From Arundinibacter roseus (GTDB lineage Bacteria; Bacteroidota; Bacteroidia; Cytophagales; Spirosomataceae), in assembly GCF_004348825.1 (NCBI RefSeq), contig NZ_SMJU01000011.1:121403-185402 (forward strand): a stretch of 64,000 bases of DNA, read 5' to 3'. The position numbers were made by a program, and so were the translations under genes. The notes beneath the pieces were generated by a model. The model saw nothing but the letters and a program-made list of their open reading frames with translations, ran no database searches and was not told where the DNA came from. This document shows positions 1-8,768 of the stretch, piece after piece; within the stretch, counting starts at the first letter, position 1, and every line of letters starts with the position of its first letter.

Positions 1-1
1 T

Positions 2-469
2 CATGAATGGATTCAAACCATTGATGGAACGATGGAAATGGTTGCTCTGACAGAAGATTTATCCAAACCCAAAGCAAAACCAAGAACCTTGTTCAAGGCC
101 ACCAATGCTACCTGGGTCAAAAAATTAGAAAATGTAAAGGCGTGGAATACCGACGGATACATTACCGACGGCCCCTGGTTTTATCGTACCAAAAGTGGTA
201 AATTATTGATGTTATGGTCAAGTTTTGGTGATAAAGGCTACGCCGTGGGGGTGGCAGAATCTGCTACTGGAAAACTGTCTGGCAAGTGGATTCAAAAAGA
301 GCGATTATTTGAAAAAGACGGTGGGCATGCAATGATTTTCAAAACTTTTGAAGGACAACTCATACTAACGCTTCATCAACCCAACTCGGGTGATATTCGG
401 GCAAGGTTTTTTGAAATCACCGAAGAAAACAATTCCCTGAAATTGGGAAAAATGCTGGAATTCAAGTAA
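2..469 (+). CDS. Glycoside hydrolase family 43 protein, C-terminal part (5' partial)
   Basis: The reading frame is open from base 2, so the gene begins upstream of the window; the first internal ATG (base 32) is not the real start. The visible part has features of the later blades of a GH43 five-bladed propeller: HEW near the start, TDGPWFYR, LLMLWSSFG, YAVGVAES and a KDGGHAMIF...LTLHQPN segment in which the His residues probably line the active site. GH43 enzymes act mostly on alpha-L-arabinose or beta-D-xylose linkages. The stop lies 27 bp before the next sulfatase gene, so the two are probably co-transcribed. The catalytic Asp residues lie outside the window. Confidence 0.85.
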   Translation, partial: HEWIQTIDGTMEMVALTEDLSKPKAKPRTLFKATNATWVKKLENVKAWNTDGYITDGPWFYRTKSGKLLMLWSSFGDKGYAVGVAESATGKLSGKWIQKERLFEKDGGHAMIFKTFEGQLILTLHQPNSGDIRARFFEITEENNSLKLGKMLEFK

Positions 470-496
470 ATCAACCCTTTTGCTGTACCATATCCC

Positions 497-2056
497 ATGA
501 AAAAAATATTCGTTTTCCTTGTCCTGCTTATCGTTTTTTCATCCTACAAAAAACAACCGTTACAAAAAACAAACATCCTCTACATCGTAGCCGACGATGC
601 CGGACTTGACATGAGTGCGTACGGAAGAACATGGGTCAATACGCCTGCGTTTGACCGAATAGCCAAAGAGGGGATTTTGTTCAAAAATGCCTACACTCCC
701 AATGCCAAATGCGCTCCCTCACGCTCGTGTATGCTCACAGGCAGGAATCCGTGGCAGTTGGATGCCGCCATGAATCATTCGATTTTCTTTCCCAACTATT
801 TCAAGACGTATCCCGAAGTACTGCACGAAAACGGTTATTTTGTAGGCTATACCGGCAAAGGCTACGCTCCCGGCAAGGCATTGAAAGAAGACGGCAGCAA
901 GCGGGAATTGTTGATAAAAGATTTTTTAGCTCTCAAAACCACCCCACCTACCAAAGAAATCTCCAACAATAACTACGCGGGAAATTTTGGTGAATTTTTG
1001 AAAGCATCAGGCGACAAGCCCTGGGCCTTTTGGCTAGGATTTACTGAGCCACACCGAGCCTACGAATACGGCAGCGGTGTAGCCAAAGGCGGTAAAAAAC
1101 TGACAATGGTGGACAGAATCCCCGACTATTACCCTGACTCAGACACCACCCGCCACGACTTGCTCGACTATGCCCTGGAAATTGAATACATGGATAGTCA
1201 CGTGGCGCAAATTTTGAAAACATTGGAAGAGGCCGGGCAATTGGAAAATACGCTGATTGTCTTTACCTCAGACCACGGAATGCCGTTTCCTAGGGTCAAG
1301 GGAAATCAGTACGAAAACGCCAACCATGTTCCCTTTGCCGTCATGTGGAAAAATGGCATCAAAAACCCCGGGCGTCTGGTGAACGACTACATAAATATGA
1401 CTGACCTAGCCCCTACATTTCTGGAAGCAGCAGGTATCGAACCACAAAAATCCGGGATGCGGCCCATGTCAGGCAAAAGCCTGTTCGATATTTTTAAATC
1501 GGAAAAAAGCGGGCAAATTGACGCTACCCGGAATTTTCAACTTGTAGGTCAGGAGCGCCACGATTTTGGCAGACCCAAAGATGTGGGGTATCCTGTGCGC
1601 GGAATGCACAAAAACGGATTTTTGTATTTAAAAAACTACGAACCCGACCGTTGGCCTGCATGTAATCCTGAAACTGGATATTTGAACTGCGACGGCGGAG
1701 CCATAAAAACCATGCTCCTGGCAAATCGTAGAAAAGGGATTGATACCTATTTCTGGAAGTTATCATTTGGCAAAAGACCTGCCCAAGAGCTCTACGATCT
1801 GGCCAAGGATCCCGATTGTGTCACGAATTTGGCTCAGAATCCTGCCTATCAGGGGATTAAAAAAAGAATGGAAAAAGAAATGGAAGCCAAACTTTTGGCA
1901 CAAGGAGATTTAAGAATGCAAGGGTATGGACACCTGTACGAACAGTATCCGGGGGCGGAAATCAACGGTTTTTATGAGCGGTTTATGAACGGCGAAAAGT
2001 TTAAACTCGGATGGGTCAATGAGAGTGATTTTGAGAAGGAGCCGGTAGAAGACTAA
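497..2056 (+). CDS. S1-family sulfatase (arylsulfatase-like)
   Basis: This is a 519-residue formylglycine sulfatase that removes sulfate esters, presumably from a glycan. The activation motif C-A-P-S-R has its Cys at residue 72, which an anaerobic maturase or FGE must oxidise. Metal-binding Asp pairs are visible at ADDAG (about residues 32-36) and in TSDHGMPF (about 258). The N-terminus is a hydrophobic export signal ending in FSSYKKQ; the place where a lipobox Cys would be expected (SSC) holds Tyr (TAC), so the protein is probably not lipidated, or the signal is altered. It follows a GH43 gene closely and a strong hairpin comes after it. No maturase gene is in the window. Confidence 0.93.
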   Translation: MKKIFVFLVLLIVFSSYKKQPLQKTNILYIVADDAGLDMSAYGRTWVNTPAFDRIAKEGILFKNAYTPNAKCAPSRSCMLTGRNPWQLDAAMNHSIFFPNYFKTYPEVLHENGYFVGYTGKGYAPGKALKEDGSKRELLIKDFLALKTTPPTKEISNNNYAGNFGEFLKASGDKPWAFWLGFTEPHRAYEYGSGVAKGGKKLTMVDRIPDYYPDSDTTRHDLLDYALEIEYMDSHVAQILKTLEEAGQLENTLIVFTSDHGMPFPRVKGNQYENANHVPFAVMWKNGIKNPGRLVNDYINMTDLAPTFLEAAGIEPQKSGMRPMSGKSLFDIFKSEKSGQIDATRNFQLVGQERHDFGRPKDVGYPVRGMHKNGFLYLKNYEPDRWPACNPETGYLNCDGGAIKTMLLANRRKGIDTYFWKLSFGKRPAQELYDLAKDPDCVTNLAQNPAYQGIKKRMEKEMEAKLLAQGDLRMQGYGHLYEQYPGAEINGFYERFMNGEKFKLGWVNESDFEKEPVED

Positions 2057-2243
2057 AAAAATCCTGCAAAACCTGTTGAACCAGTTTGGATATTTCTCGT
2101 GTGCGTATTTGGCCCTGATAGCAGAATAGTGTATCGGTGGCTATTTAGCTACTGCCAATGCCCATTAAAGCTTGAAAATGGAAGAAAAGCCTGCCAACTA
2201 AGTCAAATTCCTGGATTTGCCTGATAAAGCAGACGATACAGCT

Positions 2244-2291
2244 AAATCTAAAAACCCTACGACATAGCGTTGTCGTAGGGTTTTTAGATTT
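2244..2291 (+). terminator. Perfect 20-bp stem-loop, likely intrinsic terminator
   Basis: The arms at 2244-2263 and 2272-2291 are perfectly complementary over 20 bases with an 8-base loop. The right half contains a TTTTT run, and the left half AAAAA, so it could end transcription from either strand. It lies 188 bp after the sulfatase stop and only 6-27 bp before the possible starts of the next gene. That gene must therefore be reached by read-through, or the hairpin acts as an mRNA-stabilising or attenuating element. The rest of 2057-2243 shows no gene. Confidence 0.7.
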
Positions 2292-2318
2292 TTGAGGATG
2301 CATTTAAAACCAAATCCT

Positions 2319-3692
2319 ATGCTACGAAAAAGTTGGTGGATGCTGCTGGCAATGCTGGCAGGTAGCCAGGTAAAGGCACAAACCACGGTTTATCCATTTC
2401 CTGAAAACAGTAGTGAATTTTTACCTCAATCAGCCGAGTATCAGGTTTTTGTGGTTCAAAAAGACCAATTAACCGAAAGCTTTGTTTACAGTAGTCAGAC
2501 TAATTTTGAAAAGCCCGAACAGCAAAGCGACTGGAATCACTGGACCACTTTTGAAGCAACAGGAGAAATAGAAGTAGTACTAAAAAAACGAAAGGGCAGT
2601 ATTGAAAATCCACGGGTCTATCCTGCCCGTTTGGGGATAAAACCTTCCATCCTAGGCGATGAAATACGGCTGAAAATTGCCCCTCCCTGTAAACTATTGA
2701 TAGAAATGGAGGGTATGGAGGAACACCCGCTGTTCATTTTTGCGGATGCTCCTGAAAAAAACAAACCCAATAGAAATGATCCAAATGTACTTTGGTTTGA
2801 CGCAGGAAAAGTGCATAAGGTAGGATTACAATTTAAAGTACCCAACGGTAAAACATTATACGTAGAAGGCGGCGCCATCGTTTGGGGGACTTTTTATTGT
2901 GAAGATGGACCTCTAAAAACCGCCATTAAAGGTAGAGGTATCCTTACTACCCGTAGCTCAGAGAGAAAACCCAATGCCCAAAACATTCCCTTTACGTCCA
3001 TCTACGGTGTAATTACCGACCTCGAAATAGAAGGAATAACCATTACCGACCCGGTAAAATTCTGCATTTTAGGTCGCAGTAAAGTCGAAACTGACAATGT
3101 AAAACTTTTTGCCTGGTATCATCAAACCGACGGCTGGGGTGGCGGCGATGACTCCCGGATAACTAATAGTTTCATGAAGGTTTTTGATGATAATGTAAAA
3201 CTCTATGGCAAAAATCAGAAAGCCGCCAATTTGGTACTTTATCAACAACACAATGGTGCTCCGTTTCAACTGAGCTGGGGAGGACAAAGCGGGCAAAATT
3301 GCCTCGCAGAAAACATAGACATTGTAAAATGCTGGGTCAATAAACAGGCAGGCGTAAGCAATTCGGCACTTCTCAATCTACGCAAGGGGAGCAATAGGCC
3401 AATCAGCACTATTACCATCAGAAATGTACACGCCGATCAGGGACTGCATCAGTTGATTGGTGTGCTGAATGATCAGGGAGCTACCGTGCAAAACCTTCGT
3501 TTGGAAAATATAACTATCAGCCAGGGACTTTTTCAAAAAAGTTATCTTGATAATCAACAAGATAGCAAACTTCTGGGGATTGCTCTATCGAATGTAACAA
3601 TCGATGGCAAGTGCCTGGAAAAGGAAAATATTCAGCTGAATTCAGTGCCTGAAAAAGAATTAACCATCAGTTGTCAATCACAAAATAAGTGA
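2319..3692 (+). CDS. GH28/GH49-like parallel beta-helix glycoside hydrolase
   Basis: A predicted secreted beta-helix hydrolase of about 457 residues. I chose ATG 2319 because it gives a normal signal peptide (MLRKSWWMLLAMLAGSQVKAQ-like, cleaved after KAQ); TTG 2292 and ATG 2298 lie next to the terminator stem. The C-terminal two thirds carry beta-helix turns with YHQTDGW, FMKVFDDNVKLY and NGAPFQLSWGG, which match the TDG / DD / NGxPF signatures of clan GH-N (GH28 polygalacturonases and GH49 dextranases). The paired Asp residues in VFDDN are the likely catalytic acids. Two paralogues occur at 14137 and 22397. The exact GH family and substrate cannot be fixed by eye. Confidence 0.75.
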   Translation: MLRKSWWMLLAMLAGSQVKAQTTVYPFPENSSEFLPQSAEYQVFVVQKDQLTESFVYSSQTNFEKPEQQSDWNHWTTFEATGEIEVVLKKRKGSIENPRVYPARLGIKPSILGDEIRLKIAPPCKLLIEMEGMEEHPLFIFADAPEKNKPNRNDPNVLWFDAGKVHKVGLQFKVPNGKTLYVEGGAIVWGTFYCEDGPLKTAIKGRGILTTRSSERKPNAQNIPFTSIYGVITDLEIEGITITDPVKFCILGRSKVETDNVKLFAWYHQTDGWGGGDDSRITNSFMKVFDDNVKLYGKNQKAANLVLYQQHNGAPFQLSWGGQSGQNCLAENIDIVKCWVNKQAGVSNSALLNLRKGSNRPISTITIRNVHADQGLHQLIGVLNDQGATVQNLRLENITISQGLFQKSYLDNQQDSKLLGIALSNVTIDGKCLEKENIQLNSVPEKELTISCQSQNK

Positions 3693-3710
3693 CAGTACCC
3701 AAAACGAATA

Positions 3711-5264
3711 ATGAACATGAAAAAGCCCATTTTTGTACTAGTATTGAGTGTTTTTTACAACCTGGTCTCTGCCCAAAAACCAAACATCGTCTTCATCTTT
3801 TCTGATGATTTGAGTTTCAGGGATTTAAGTGCGTATGGGCAAACCAATTACAAAACACCAAATCTTGATGCCCTAGTGGCTCATTCCACCCGCTTTACCC
3901 AAGCCTACGCTGCGGCTCCCGAATGTGCCCCATCACGCGGGTGCATGCTTACGGGATTGCAGGTCGGCAGGAGTCCAATTCGCATCAATTCCAGTGCAAG
4001 AGGGTTTGAAGAATTACCCGCCACCGCCCTTACTTTCCCCAAAATGCTTCAACAAAACGGCTACAAAACCGCTGTGATTGGGAAATGGGGGCTTGGTTAT
4101 CCAAACAGCATTGGTGACCCCAGAAAACAAGGATTTGATTATCATTTTGGCTACTATGACCATTATGAAGCGCATTCGTTTTTTCCCTTGAACCTGTATC
4201 GAAATGGGAAAAAAGTTGACTACCCTACCAATAATGCCTTTAACCTGGAAGTACTTTATGACAAAGAAAGAGCCCCTAAAAGCTTTGACTATGAAGGGAT
4301 GTATGATGCCGACGGAAAACTAAAATACATCAACGAAAACAAGGGCGTATATGCTGTGGATGAGTTTGACAGAGAGGCATTGGAGTATATATCTGCCAAC
4401 AAAAACAATCCTTTCTTCTTGTTTTACACCACCAATCTGCCACACGGTCCACAAATTGTGGATGATTTAAGAGATTTAAAAGACCGCAAAGACATGGATT
4501 TGAGGTCGAGAGAATGGGGGGCGATGGTCAGGCGTTTGGATATTTCTGTGGGTAAGCTAATTCAAAAACTAAAAGATGAAGGTGTTTATGAAAACACCAT
4601 GATACTTTTTGCTTCTGATAATGGCTACGCTATGCATAATCCTGGTAAAGATTCTAACGGTATGCCACGATGGGAAGATGACAAATGGCTTCAAAATAAA
4701 GGACCATTCAATGGGGGAAAATTTACGGTGCGGGAAGCGGGTATGCGAATACCGCTCTTTATTCGGATGCCCAATCAATCTCAGGCAAAGACAATGAGTC
4801 AACCTGTTTGGTTGATAGACTTGTTTCCTACCTTCGCCGATTTTATAAAAGCATCAGCTCCTGAAAACATTGACGGGTTTTCGCTTCTGCCCCTGCTCAC
4901 TGGTCAGGTTTCAAAAATTCCCACAGAAAGACCGTTTTACTTCTTTAAAAACAACGAGCAATCCGTTCGGATGGGGGCATGGTTTGGATACCGTGAACAC
5001 CCCAATAAGCCCCTTCAATTATACCTTTTGGAAGAAGACCAAACCTGTGAGCGGAATTTGGCAGCGTTTTATCCTGATGTGGTAACAAAAATAGAAGATT
5101 ACCTGAAAACGGCCCACGAGCCGCATCCATGGTATTGGAATCCTGGCGAAACACAGGAGGATTTTCAGAGGAAGCAAAAGTTAGCTATCGAGACCAAACA
5201 AAAAATCGAGGCTTTAAGACCTAACAATATGAAATTGATGCCTTGGGAGAAGTCAGCAAAGTAA
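3711..5264 (+). CDS. S1-family sulfatase
   Basis: Secreted sulfatase of 517 residues (515 if ATG 3717 is used; the two starts are two codons apart). A signal peptide ends at SAQ and is followed at once by KPNIVFIFSDDLS, the first metal-binding Asp pair. The formylglycine motif is C-A-P-S-R near residue 72, then GCMLTGLQVGRSP. Further family motifs are IGKWGLGYP, NLPHGPQ, FASDNGYAMH and GGKFTVREAGMRIPLFIRMP. It starts 19 bp after the beta-helix hydrolase gene and 28 bp before the next gene, inside the long PUL transcription unit. The substrate is unknown; sulfated glycan is inferred from context. Confidence 0.94.
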   Translation: MNMKKPIFVLVLSVFYNLVSAQKPNIVFIFSDDLSFRDLSAYGQTNYKTPNLDALVAHSTRFTQAYAAAPECAPSRGCMLTGLQVGRSPIRINSSARGFEELPATALTFPKMLQQNGYKTAVIGKWGLGYPNSIGDPRKQGFDYHFGYYDHYEAHSFFPLNLYRNGKKVDYPTNNAFNLEVLYDKERAPKSFDYEGMYDADGKLKYINENKGVYAVDEFDREALEYISANKNNPFFLFYTTNLPHGPQIVDDLRDLKDRKDMDLRSREWGAMVRRLDISVGKLIQKLKDEGVYENTMILFASDNGYAMHNPGKDSNGMPRWEDDKWLQNKGPFNGGKFTVREAGMRIPLFIRMPNQSQAKTMSQPVWLIDLFPTFADFIKASAPENIDGFSLLPLLTGQVSKIPTERPFYFFKNNEQSVRMGAWFGYREHPNKPLQLYLLEEDQTCERNLAAFYPDVVTKIEDYLKTAHEPHPWYWNPGETQEDFQRKQKLAIETKQKIEALRPNNMKLMPWEKSAK

Positions 5265-5291
5265 AGTCGCATATTAAAATCTTGACTAAAC

Positions 5292-7307
5292 ATGAATAAC
5301 ATCAAAAGTATTGTAATCAATCTTACCCTTTGTTTTGGGCTATTCCCGCTATTTTCACTTGCTCAATCCAAACCCAACGTTTGGATTTACACAGACATGA
5401 GCGACAGGAACATCAAAGGGCAGGAAAAGGAAGGCTCTGCCAATGATCCCGATGATATTTCGGCAATGGCTGGCTATTTATTGATGGCCAATGAGTTTGA
5501 AACCAAAGGCATTGTGGTAGGCAGTACGCATCGAAAAGAACATAAAACCTCGCCGGACCAGGCCGCCTGGGCCAATACTTTTTTTGGAGATGCGTACAGA
5601 CAGGATGTTGTTAATTTAAACAAGTTTATCGGAGGGTATCCTGCCAATATAACTTTCTTACAATCAAGCATTAAAGAGAGTGCAGAACGATTTGAGACCA
5701 GCAAAAACTATGAAGATTTAAGCACTTACAAATCAATTACTGATCTAATAAAAATTGCCAAGACCGAAAAAGACATTATCAATGTACTGATTTGGGGTTC
5801 TACTACCGAACCTGCCATTCTGGTAAAACACTGCCTCACCACAGGCAATCAAAAAGTATTGAAAAAGCTAAGATTCATTGCCCATTGGACGAGTTCGTAT
5901 TGGCATCAGGGAAGTATGGATAAGCCAGAAAATGTAGCCAATTGCCGGGAAGATGCAGCTGCCTGTGCTTATATGAAAGATATGGCAAAAAAAGGCAAAA
6001 TTGACTATTATGAATGCGGAGCCATTGGTCAGCATGGGATAGTAAGTGGAAGCCAAAAAGGGGAAGCTTATTTTAATCAATTCAAAACCAGTGCCGTAGG
6101 AAAAATATTTGCAGAGGGAAAGTTTGCCCACAACAGCGTGGACCATTCGGATGCCGCTAGCTATTGGGCATTGTTGGGTAATTGGGGCGTAAGTTTAAAT
6201 GACATTAAATCTAATGGAATCAACACCCCTGAAATAGAAAAGGCTAACGAAGAAAAATTCACGACCTGGTCGCACAAGATTCATAATGAGCTGTTAAGAA
6301 GGTCAAAAATTGCAGGCTACGTAACTAATCCCGATGGATATACCCAAAAAGTAGGCGTCATTCATCACCCTGATTTTTTACCAAACACTATTACCCGCCT
6401 TACCGATTTTGGTGAAAGGGCAGCTTTTTCGCCCGATGGCAGGAAAGTGGCTTTCATGAACAAAACTTTTGGAGATGCCTATGAAATAGACCTCCAAACG
6501 AAGCAAATTAAACCACTCACCCAACACTTCTATCATTATGGTTTTCAGAGGGTCCATTATTTATCAAATGGCGATTATCTGCTCACAGGCGCTGATTTTT
6601 TTGAAAAAGATAACCCCTGGAAAGCACGAAAACCAGAGAATTGCCAAGTATGGATATTGAAAAAAGACCTTAAATCACCGCCAACGCCACTCGGTATTAC
6701 CCTAAAAGAAGGGATTGCCATATCCAGAAATTCACTTAAAATCGCCTGGGTGCAAGACCCCAACATGTACTATGCAGAGGTTGTCTATGAAGATGGAAAA
6801 CCAAAGTTGGCTAATAAAAGAGTCTTGTTTTCGCAAAAAGATTTACCCGAACCTGTCAAAGATTGGAAACTCGAACCGCAAGATTTTAGGCCCACCCTTG
6901 ACAATGAGCTTATATTTAATGCCCACTTTGAAAGTATCATTTATGAAGCAGAGGTAATGGGATTCAATTTTGAAACAGGTGAAATAAAAAGCTATTCGAA
7001 GAGGCCGGATAGGTACGATGAACCCGAAACTATTTTTCCAGACGGCAAATCTATATTGGTTGAAAGTAACCGACACAGGCCAAAATATAAAAACTACAAA
7101 AGTTGGAATTTAATTGACCTTTATCGCTTACTGTTAGACGGCTCAGGCAAAATGGAGCGGCTCACTTATTTCAACGATAATGAAAATTTCAAGGCCAGTA
7201 ATCCAGTGGTAAGCCCCGATGGAAAGTTACTCGCATTTCAATATGCTCAATTAGATGAAATTACGGGAATTGGACACGGAATTTTAATCATGGACCTAAA
7301 CAAATGA
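5292..7307 (+). CDS. Nucleoside-hydrolase-like (DUF1593-type) domain fused to a TolB-like beta-propeller
   Basis: A 671-residue secreted protein with signal peptide ending in SLAQS. Residues of about 25-340 resemble the inosine-uridine-preferring nucleoside hydrolase fold found in DUF1593 proteins (VWIYTDMSDR, DPDDISAMAGYLL, IVVGSTH, LIWGSTTEPA). These proteins are often PUL-associated and may act on furanosides rather than nucleosides. Residues of about 360-671 form a WD40-like/TolB-type propeller: TRLTDFGERAAFSPDGRKVAF, ETIFPDGKSILVESNR, NPVVSPDGKLLAFQ. It ends with an ATGA overlap with the GH43 gene downstream, which shows translational coupling. The enzymatic role is an inference. Confidence 0.75.
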   Translation: MNNIKSIVINLTLCFGLFPLFSLAQSKPNVWIYTDMSDRNIKGQEKEGSANDPDDISAMAGYLLMANEFETKGIVVGSTHRKEHKTSPDQAAWANTFFGDAYRQDVVNLNKFIGGYPANITFLQSSIKESAERFETSKNYEDLSTYKSITDLIKIAKTEKDIINVLIWGSTTEPAILVKHCLTTGNQKVLKKLRFIAHWTSSYWHQGSMDKPENVANCREDAAACAYMKDMAKKGKIDYYECGAIGQHGIVSGSQKGEAYFNQFKTSAVGKIFAEGKFAHNSVDHSDAASYWALLGNWGVSLNDIKSNGINTPEIEKANEEKFTTWSHKIHNELLRRSKIAGYVTNPDGYTQKVGVIHHPDFLPNTITRLTDFGERAAFSPDGRKVAFMNKTFGDAYEIDLQTKQIKPLTQHFYHYGFQRVHYLSNGDYLLTGADFFEKDNPWKARKPENCQVWILKKDLKSPPTPLGITLKEGIAISRNSLKIAWVQDPNMYYAEVVYEDGKPKLANKRVLFSQKDLPEPVKDWKLEPQDFRPTLDNELIFNAHFESIIYEAEVMGFNFETGEIKSYSKRPDRYDEPETIFPDGKSILVESNRHRPKYKNYKSWNLIDLYRLLLDGSGKMERLTYFNDNENFKASNPVVSPDGKLLAFQYAQLDEITGIGHGILIMDLNK

Positions 7308-8767
7308 AGAACAAAAACTTTATTTTTCTTACTCTTTTTGCAATTACTCAGAACTTCTGTTTTGCACAAAAGAAAAACTCAAACACTACCCCATATCCCT
7401 ATGGCAATCCTATCATAAAACACATGTACACAGCAGATGCTGCTCCTCATGTTATGCCTGATGGTAAGGTTTGGATGGTAACCTCTGTTGATTCGGAAAA
7501 TGGCGGAGGGTATTCTACCATGCACAGTTACCACACTTTTTCTTCCGGTGATATGGTAAACTGGACCGACCATGGAGAAGTATTAAACATAGCTGACGTG
7601 AGACCTTCCAATGTTGATGTACAAAAAGAAAAATGGGCACTCTGGGCACCTGATATGATTTATCGGCATGGAAGGTATTTTTTATATTTTCCCGTAAGGA
7701 TTTTATATCCCGATAGCTTAAACCAAAACGGAAAACCAGTAGTAAAATCCTACATTGGTGTAGCAGAAAGTTCAGCATTGGATAAGCCTTTCAAAGTAAT
7801 AAAATCTAAAATTGAAGGTACGCAAGGCATCGACCCCGCCGTTTTCAGCGATGATGACGGAACTCTATATCTCTTGTGGGGGCAGGAAAAAATAGCTCGA
7901 CTCAAAGAAAACATGAGGGAGCTGGAAGGAAAGACCACAAAATTAGAATTAGGCACCGATAGGTTCATGGAGGCTATTTGGATGCACAAAAAAGAGAATA
8001 AATACTATATTTCGTACCACACAAAATATGGGAATAAAATTGACCCCAACAATCCGGATGATTCTGCTCGTGATAAATCTGAAATTGCTTACAGTGTTTC
8101 TGAGTCGCCTTTGGGACCCTATACTTATGGAGGTGTCGTAAATTATGAATTGGGGGTAAATGTAGAAAAAGGGCCAAAATACAAAGACAAAAACTATGTG
8201 CCCTGGCGACTAACCCAGTCAAACCATGTAGGTATGGTTGAATTTCATGGGAAAGATTATTTGTTTTATCATACTTCTGCCCTTTCATCGTGGCGACAAG
8301 ATAAATTCAATGATTTTGGAACCTGGACTCAAAGGTCTGTTTGTGTCGATTTAATCAATTTTAACTCAAAAGGACAGATTCTTCCTGTCAAACAAACCAT
8401 AGAAGGAGTACCCAAAGTGGTCGTTAGCCAGCCCTATGAGATCATGCTCCAAAAAGAAGCCAAATCAATCGTTAGCCCAAAAGAACCTCTGGTGTTTAAG
8501 AAAATAAATTTAGGCTCGGGGTATTACTATTTCCGTCTTGAAGCCAATCAAGTGTCCAGTAGTGCTTCGGTAGAAGTTCGTCTTGATTCGCCGAATGGCA
8601 AAGTAATTGGAACAGTGCCCGTTACCCAAGATGGAATAAAAACAAGAGCAATTCGAGAAGCCAAAGGACTGCACGATGTGTATTTGGTTTTTAAAAATGT
8701 AACACCGGATTTTAAAGCCACCATCAGGAACATATGCTTTATAGCTGGGTCTCCTAATCCAAATTGA
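7304..8767 (+). CDS. Glycoside hydrolase family 43 with C-terminal CBM6-like domain
   Basis: A secreted GH43 enzyme of 487 residues (signal peptide ending CFAQ). The first catalytic-type Asp lies in YTADAAPHV, the pKa-modulating Asp in GIDPAVFSDDDG, and the general acid Glu probably in FMEAIWMHK. GH43 members release alpha-L-arabinofuranose or beta-xylose. Residues of about 380-487 (LGSGYYYFRLEA...VEVRLDSPNGKVIGTVPV...GLHDVYLVF) have the pattern of a CBM6-type beta-sandwich. Its start overlaps the previous stop by four bases and the next gene starts one base after its stop. Confidence 0.92.
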   Translation: MKNKNFIFLTLFAITQNFCFAQKKNSNTTPYPYGNPIIKHMYTADAAPHVMPDGKVWMVTSVDSENGGGYSTMHSYHTFSSGDMVNWTDHGEVLNIADVRPSNVDVQKEKWALWAPDMIYRHGRYFLYFPVRILYPDSLNQNGKPVVKSYIGVAESSALDKPFKVIKSKIEGTQGIDPAVFSDDDGTLYLLWGQEKIARLKENMRELEGKTTKLELGTDRFMEAIWMHKKENKYYISYHTKYGNKIDPNNPDDSARDKSEIAYSVSESPLGPYTYGGVVNYELGVNVEKGPKYKDKNYVPWRLTQSNHVGMVEFHGKDYLFYHTSALSSWRQDKFNDFGTWTQRSVCVDLINFNSKGQILPVKQTIEGVPKVVVSQPYEIMLQKEAKSIVSPKEPLVFKKINLGSGYYYFRLEANQVSSSASVEVRLDSPNGKVIGTVPVTQDGIKTRAIREAKGLHDVYLVFKNVTPDFKATIRNICFIAGSPNPN

Positions 8768-8768
8768 C

